From Thermoflexales bacterium (GTDB lineage Bacteria; Chloroflexota; Anaerolineae; Fen-1058), in assembly GCA_030834835.1 (NCBI GenBank), contig JAUQXD010000078.1:1-7346 (forward strand): a DNA stretch of 7,346 nt, given 5' to 3'. This document shows positions 4,148 through 7,346 of this stretch, one piece after another. Below the pieces are notes generated by a model. The model had not been told where the DNA came from and did no database searches. It worked only from the letters and a program-made list of their open reading frames with translations. Made by a program: the position numbers and the translations under genes. Each line of letters starts with the position of its first letter. Within the stretch, counting starts at the first letter, position 1.

Positions 4148-5338
4148 ATGCCCAAACCACTCCGCCTAAACATCATGTATGCCGATACGGGCGGCGGTCA
4201 TCGCGCCACCTCCCAGGCCGTGATCGATGGCCTGAAAGCGCGCTACGGCGACGGCGTCGAACCGGTGCTCTTCGACGGCCTGCGAACCTACGCGCCGTGG
4301 CCCGTCAGCCACCTCGACGACATGTACCCGTGGATGTCGGGCATGTCCAAGACGTGGGGCGACGGCTGGACGACCCTCAACGATCCCGACGTGGCGCGGC
4401 GTTTCATGCGCGGCTGGTGGCCCTATGTGCGCGACGCGGCCATCAAGATGATGCAAGAGCCGTGCGACGCCGTCGTCAACGTGCAGCCGCTCTACACCTA
4501 TCCCGCCCTGTGGGCGATGGATCACATCGGCATTCGCCGGCCTTTCGTCACCATGGTCTCCGATCTGATCGTCGTCCACGCGCTGTGGTGCGACCCCTCC
4601 ACCGATGCCTTCCTGGTGCCGACCGAACTCAGCCATGCGCGTGCGATTCAAAATCGCATCCCGCCCGAAAAAATCAAAGTGGTGGGTCTGCCCATCCGAT
4701 TGTCCTTCGCCATCCCGCCGAAACCCAAGCCTGTCGTGCGCCAGCAGCTGGGTCTGGCCGACAAGCCCACGATCATCTTGATGGGTGGCGGTCAGGGTCT
4801 GGGCGGCGTCTTCGAGATTGCGGAAGCGATCGGGCGCAGCGGGCTGGACGTGCAGTTGATTGTAGTCGCAGGACGCAATAAGAAACTCAAAGAGCAGCTC
4901 GACAGCGCCCGTTGGCCGATTGAACTGCGGCCCTACGGCTTCACGCCGGACATTCCCGACCTGATGAACGCCGCCGACGTGTTGATCACCAAGGCCGGTC
5001 CCACCACCATTTGCGAAGCCTTCACGCGCAACCTGCCTATCATCATCAGCGGCTATATTCCGTCGCAAGAGGATCAGAATGCGGATTACGTCATCCAGAA
5101 TCGTGCGGGCGTGCTGGCCGAGCAGCCGGAGTTGATCGTCGAGACGCTGCGGCAGTGGCTGGGCGATCCGGCCCTGCTGGCCGAACTGTCGCGCAACTCT
5201 GGCGCGCTGGCCCGCCCTCGATCGGCCATCGATGCCGCCGAAGAAATCTACCGCATCGCGACCACCCGCCCCACCACCTATCGCGTCCACAGGCGCGAAC
5301 CGCTGCTGGCGCGGCTCGATCGCTTCTTTGGAACCTAG
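4148..5338 (+). CDS. MGDG synthase-like glycosyltransferase (GT28 family)
   Basis: Probable processive-type glycolipid glycosyltransferase that moves a sugar from a UDP-sugar to diacylglycerol at the cytosolic membrane face, 396 residues. The N-terminal half resembles the MGDG-synthase acceptor domain: YADTGGGHRA (11-20) is the Gly-rich loop with its His, and QPLYTYPALW (113-122) and VTMVSDLIVVHALW (134-147) follow. The C-terminal half is a GT-B donor domain: LMGGGQGLGG (211-220), VVAGRNKKL (239-247), RPYGFTPDIPDLMNAADVLI (261-280), then the nucleotide-sugar motif KAGPTTICEA (282-291) and PSQEDQN (305-311). No signal peptide or membrane helix is seen, as expected for a peripheral enzyme. ATG 4148 is chosen because homology begins at once; no Shine-Dalgarno is visible, and the in-frame TTG at 4100 lies inside the leader repeat. 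Sugar and acceptor are uncertain (glucose or galactose); MurG-like or other GT28 activity is less likely. Confidence 0.88.
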   Translation: MPKPLRLNIMYADTGGGHRATSQAVIDGLKARYGDGVEPVLFDGLRTYAPWPVSHLDDMYPWMSGMSKTWGDGWTTLNDPDVARRFMRGWWPYVRDAAIKMMQEPCDAVVNVQPLYTYPALWAMDHIGIRRPFVTMVSDLIVVHALWCDPSTDAFLVPTELSHARAIQNRIPPEKIKVVGLPIRLSFAIPPKPKPVVRQQLGLADKPTIILMGGGQGLGGVFEIAEAIGRSGLDVQLIVVAGRNKKLKEQLDSARWPIELRPYGFTPDIPDLMNAADVLITKAGPTTICEAFTRNLPIIISGYIPSQEDQNADYVIQNRAGVLAEQPELIVETLRQWLGDPALLAELSRNSGALARPRSAIDAAEEIYRIATTRPTTYRVHRREPLLARLDRFFGT

Positions 5339-5416
5339 CGCGCTGTCGTTGGGCGCGCCGCCGCCGCTGTCAGACGTGTCTTTGTCAGATTCCCGTCAAG
5401 CACGCCGCGCCATTCG

Positions 5417-5425
5417 TGCTAAAGT
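5417..5425 (+). promoter_or_regulatory. Weak extended -10 candidate (TGCTAAAGT) for the YqiJ/flotillin unit
   Basis: TGC followed by TAAAGT lies 47 bases before the ATG at 5473. No convincing -35 is present. The 134-base gap after the glycosyltransferase would allow an independent promoter, but read-through from upstream is equally possible. Confidence 0.25.
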
Positions 5426-5472
5426 AGTAGCCGTAGTGAGTCAAATCATACGCCGCTAAAAAGGCCCACCTC

Positions 5473-6192
5473 ATGCTTGCCAATGCCTGGTCTTTCCTAT
5501 CCGCGTGGTACAACCTGCCCTTCACTATCCTGCTGGCCATCTGCGCATTGCTGGCCGTCTTGCAGCTGATCGGGCTGGGCGGCGAAGCCGACTCGCACGA
5601 TGTGGATCATGATGTCGATCTGGATCACGATGTTGATCTCGATCACGACGTTGATTTGGATCATGACGCCGACCTCGATCATGATGCCGATGTCGATCAC
5701 GGCGTTGACCACGACGCCGAAAGTGTCCCGACTACTCTGTCGGTGCTGGCGTTTATCGGGCTGGGCAAGGCGCCCCTGCTCGTCGTGCTGTTGATTTTCT
5801 TCGGCGCGATCGGCATTTTAGGCTGGGTGCTCAATAGCCTGGTACAAGGGGCGTTGGGTTCATATCCGGGCGTGGCCTTTATCGTGGTGCTACCGCTATC
5901 GATCTTCGTCGGCGGGTTCGTCAGTTCGCGCACGGCGCGCCTGATTGGCCGCGCGTTGCCGCCCGTCAGCACCACAGCCATGCGCGCGCAAGCCCTGGTC
6001 GGTCGGCGCGGCGTGGTCGTCAGCCCGTTCATCGACGAGAAGTACGGCCTGGTGCGGTTGCGCGACGTCGGCGGCACACTGCTCAGCGTCTTCGCGATCA
6101 TTCAATCGGGCGAGCCGATTAAACGCGGCAGCGAAGTCGTACTGGTGGCTTACGATCCGACGCTTAAACGTTACACGGTAGCCAATGTCTAA
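5473..6192 (+). CDS. YqiJ-like OB-fold membrane protein with Asp/His-repeat loop
   Basis: Membrane partner of a flotillin, 239 residues. Hydrophobic segments lie at about 15-35, 97-121 and 131-152. The IGLGKAPLLVVLLIFFGAIG stretch (95-114) resembles E. coli YqiJ around its LNIGRLPALVVL segment (from memory). A C-terminal OB-fold-like domain (about 168-236) has GRRGVVVSP, YGLVRLRD and GSEVVLVAYD strands, as in YqiJ and NfeD proteins. Positive residues after the third helix (SSRTARLIGR) suggest the OB domain is cytosolic, which would place the loop between helices 1 and 2 in the cytosol too. That loop (38-83) has 20 Asp and 8 His and is encoded by 18-bp repeats. A weak AAAGG at 5460-5464 is 8 nt before the start. 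The flotillin gene begins 30 bases after the stop, so the two are probably co-transcribed. It is somewhat longer than E. coli YqiJ (about 209 residues) because of the loop. Confidence 0.82.
   Translation: MLANAWSFLSAWYNLPFTILLAICALLAVLQLIGLGGEADSHDVDHDVDLDHDVDLDHDVDLDHDADLDHDADVDHGVDHDAESVPTTLSVLAFIGLGKAPLLVVLLIFFGAIGILGWVLNSLVQGALGSYPGVAFIVVLPLSIFVGGFVSSRTARLIGRALPPVSTTAMRAQALVGRRGVVVSPFIDEKYGLVRLRDVGGTLLSVFAIIQSGEPIKRGSEVVLVAYDPTLKRYTVANV
5605..5706 (+). repeat. 18-bp coding tandem repeat encoding DHDVDL units
   Basis: Five full units start at 5605, 5623, 5641, 5659 and 5677, followed by a 12-base partial unit (5695-5706) and degenerate flanks. They encode DHDVDL, DHDVDL, DHDVDL, DHDADL, DHDADV and DHGV. 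Synonymous differences between units (GTC/GTT, CTG/CTC/TTG, CAT/CAC) show that the array is not brand new and that the peptide has been kept under selection. Confidence 0.9.
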
Positions 6193-6208
6193 GCGTCTGT
6201 CAACTCTC

Positions 6209-6214
6209 AGGAGG
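6209..6214 (+). promoter_or_regulatory. Strong Shine-Dalgarno AGGAGG for the flotillin gene
   Basis: A full AGGAGG lies 8 nt before the ATG at 6223, much stronger than the site of the upstream YqiJ-like gene. This suggests the flotillin is made in excess of its partner if both come from one message. Confidence 0.75.
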
Positions 6215-6222
6215 ATTGTCGA

Positions 6223-7346
6223 ATGGAACCGTTGATTCCGCTGATCATTGTGGTTTTCATCGTCTTGATCGGGCTGGTGTTTGTCCGATCGATCATGCGC
6301 GCCTACGTCAAGACGCCCGCCAACCGTGCCTTTGTCCGCACCGGCGGCCTGGGGCGGCGGCCCGATGCTCCACCCAAAGTGGTGATGAATGGCGGTTCCT
6401 GGGTGTTCAGGACCATTCACGAGATCACGTGGGTCGATCTGGGCACGATGGCGATCGAGATTGAGCGCACCGAGAACAACGCGCTGCTCACGATCGATCC
6501 GCAATACGCCGACATCAAAGTGATCTTCTACATCAAGGTCAACCCCACGGTCGATGGCATCGTGGACGCCGCGCGCACGATCGGCGGCAAGCAGGTCGAT
6601 GCGAACGCCGTCAAACAATTGGTCGACGCCAAACTCGACGGCGCCTTGCGCGACGTCGCCGCGACCTTCACGTTGATGAGCCTGCACCAGGAACGCGAGA
6701 AGTTCATTCAAGAGGTGCAGAGCCGCTTGAAGACCGACCTCGAAGAAAACGGCCTGATGCTCGAAGCGGTCTCGATCCTCACACTGCGCGCGGCGAAGCA
6801 AGGCTCGTTCGGCACCGACGACGTCTTCGGCGCCCAGGTGGCGCGCGCCAATGCCCAGGTCATTCAACAGGCCCTGAAAGAGCGCAACGACATCGAGCGC
6901 AAGACCGAAATCGAAATCAAGCAGCGCGACACCGGCACGGCGAAACAGCGGCTCGATCTCGATCGCGACCTGTCGCTGGCGACGGCCACGCAGGAACGCG
7001 AAGTCCGCACGCTGCAGGCGACCGAGAAAGCCGTAGCCGATCAGAAGGTGTATGAGGAAGGACAGAAGTCCGAACTGGCCCGCGTGTCGAAAGAACGCGC
7101 CGTCGCGCTGGCCGAAATGGAGCGTGAACAGCAGATCGGCATTCAGAACGAGCGCAAGCAGCAAGAAGTCCTGGCAGCCGAAATCATCCGCCGCCAGGCG
7201 CTGGAACTGGCCGAGCAGCAGCGTCAGATCATCGTGACGCAAGAGCAGCAAAAACGCGAGTTTGCCGAGAAAGAGCGGTTTATCGTATCGGCGCAGCGTG
7301 AAGAAGCCACGCAGAATGTGAAGACCGTCGAGGCCACGCAGCAGGC
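6223..7346 (+). CDS. yqiK: Flotillin / SPFH-domain protein (YqiK type), 3' truncated by window edge
   Basis: Membrane scaffold protein that oligomerises in the inner membrane and organises lipid microdomains; 374 residues are visible and the end is missing. One N-terminal membrane segment (about 4-22, LIPLIIVVFIVLIGLVFV) is followed by an SPFH domain (about 28-190). The latter includes RAFVRTGG (35-42), KVVMNGGSWVF (52-62) and HEITWVDLGT (66-75), matching the order in E. coli YqiK (AFVRTG, KVVMSGG, HEI). From about residue 205 the sequence is a long Gln/Glu/Arg/Ala-rich coiled coil with repeated Glu-Ala-type heptads, typical of flotillins and needed for assembly. The start is set by AGGAGG at 6209-6214. 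It follows the YqiJ-like gene by 30 bases, the arrangement known for flotillins and NfeD/YqiJ proteins. E. coli YqiK is about 550 residues, so roughly a third is probably outside the window. The symbol follows family and context rather than proven orthology. Confidence 0.93.
   Translation, partial: MEPLIPLIIVVFIVLIGLVFVRSIMRAYVKTPANRAFVRTGGLGRRPDAPPKVVMNGGSWVFRTIHEITWVDLGTMAIEIERTENNALLTIDPQYADIKVIFYIKVNPTVDGIVDAARTIGGKQVDANAVKQLVDAKLDGALRDVAATFTLMSLHQEREKFIQEVQSRLKTDLEENGLMLEAVSILTLRAAKQGSFGTDDVFGAQVARANAQVIQQALKERNDIERKTEIEIKQRDTGTAKQRLDLDRDLSLATATQEREVRTLQATEKAVADQKVYEEGQKSELARVSKERAVALAEMEREQQIGIQNERKQQEVLAAEIIRRQALELAEQQRQIIVTQEQQKREFAEKERFIVSAQREEATQNVKTVEATQQ

Noticed and set aside
4166..5290. 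Long antisense open frame of 374 codons opposite the glycosyltransferase
   Set aside because: It mirrors a well-supported gene in GC-rich DNA, its translation is low-complexity (Gly, Arg, Asp, His) with no recognisable motif, and no start signals are seen.
5338..5358. GCGCGC hairpin after the glycosyltransferase stop as a terminator
   Set aside because: The stem is only 6 bp, built from simple GC alternation in GC-rich DNA, with no T-tract after it.
5896..7251. Antisense open frame of 451 codons opposite the YqiJ-like and flotillin genes
   Set aside because: It crosses two clear genes, its composition follows from reverse-complemented coiled-coil codons, and it has no family features.

Overview
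The window reads as chromosomal DNA from a GC-rich bacterium. The mix of gene families suggests Chloroflexota (Anaerolineae-like): a MutY fused to a complete Nudix box, a membrane-anchored NB-ARC/TPR protein, a YqiJ-like protein with an Asp/His loop, and interspersed palindromic repeats. That placement is inference from gene style, not a database result. All convincing genes lie on the + strand.

Layout. Positions 3-1037 hold the 3' part of mutY (A/G-specific adenine glycosylase), whose 5' end is cut by the window edge. Positions 1140-3727 hold one large STAND-type ATPase gene (two membrane segments, Gly-Asp linker, NB-ARC, winged helix, TPRs). A single-base shift in a G run at 3344-3348 splits it into 1140-3407 and a C-terminal TPR piece ending at 3727. 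Positions 3728-4147 contain no intact gene. They hold a decayed short-chain dehydrogenase remnant, a heptamer-based inverted repeat, an extended -10 promoter and a second 7/8-bp repeat array. Positions 4148-5338 encode a glycosyltransferase of the MGDG-synthase/GT28 kind, probably making glycolipid. Positions 5473-6192 and 6223-7346 (cut at the 3' edge) form a two-gene unit, a YqiJ-like OB-fold membrane protein followed by a YqiK-type flotillin, as in the E. coli yqiJ-yqiK pair.

How they fit together. mutY is a DNA-repair gene. The glycosyltransferase and the YqiJ/flotillin pair both concern the membrane (lipid head groups and membrane microdomains). The STAND ATPase between them looks like an accessory conflict or signalling module: its TPR half has a visibly lower GC content than its NB-ARC half, and it is flanked by repeats and a pseudogene.

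The most unusual layer is repeats. Two different palindromic repeat elements sit in frame inside coding sequence (mutY and the NB-ARC domain). Four separate arrays of different short words share a period of 7 bp (or 7/8): around the STAND promoter, inside the NB-ARC coding sequence, upstream of the glycosyltransferase promoter, and in its leader. The YqiJ-like gene carries an 18-bp coding tandem repeat that gives Asp at every second residue over 33 residues. I found no tRNA, rRNA, CRISPR array or complete transposase gene.
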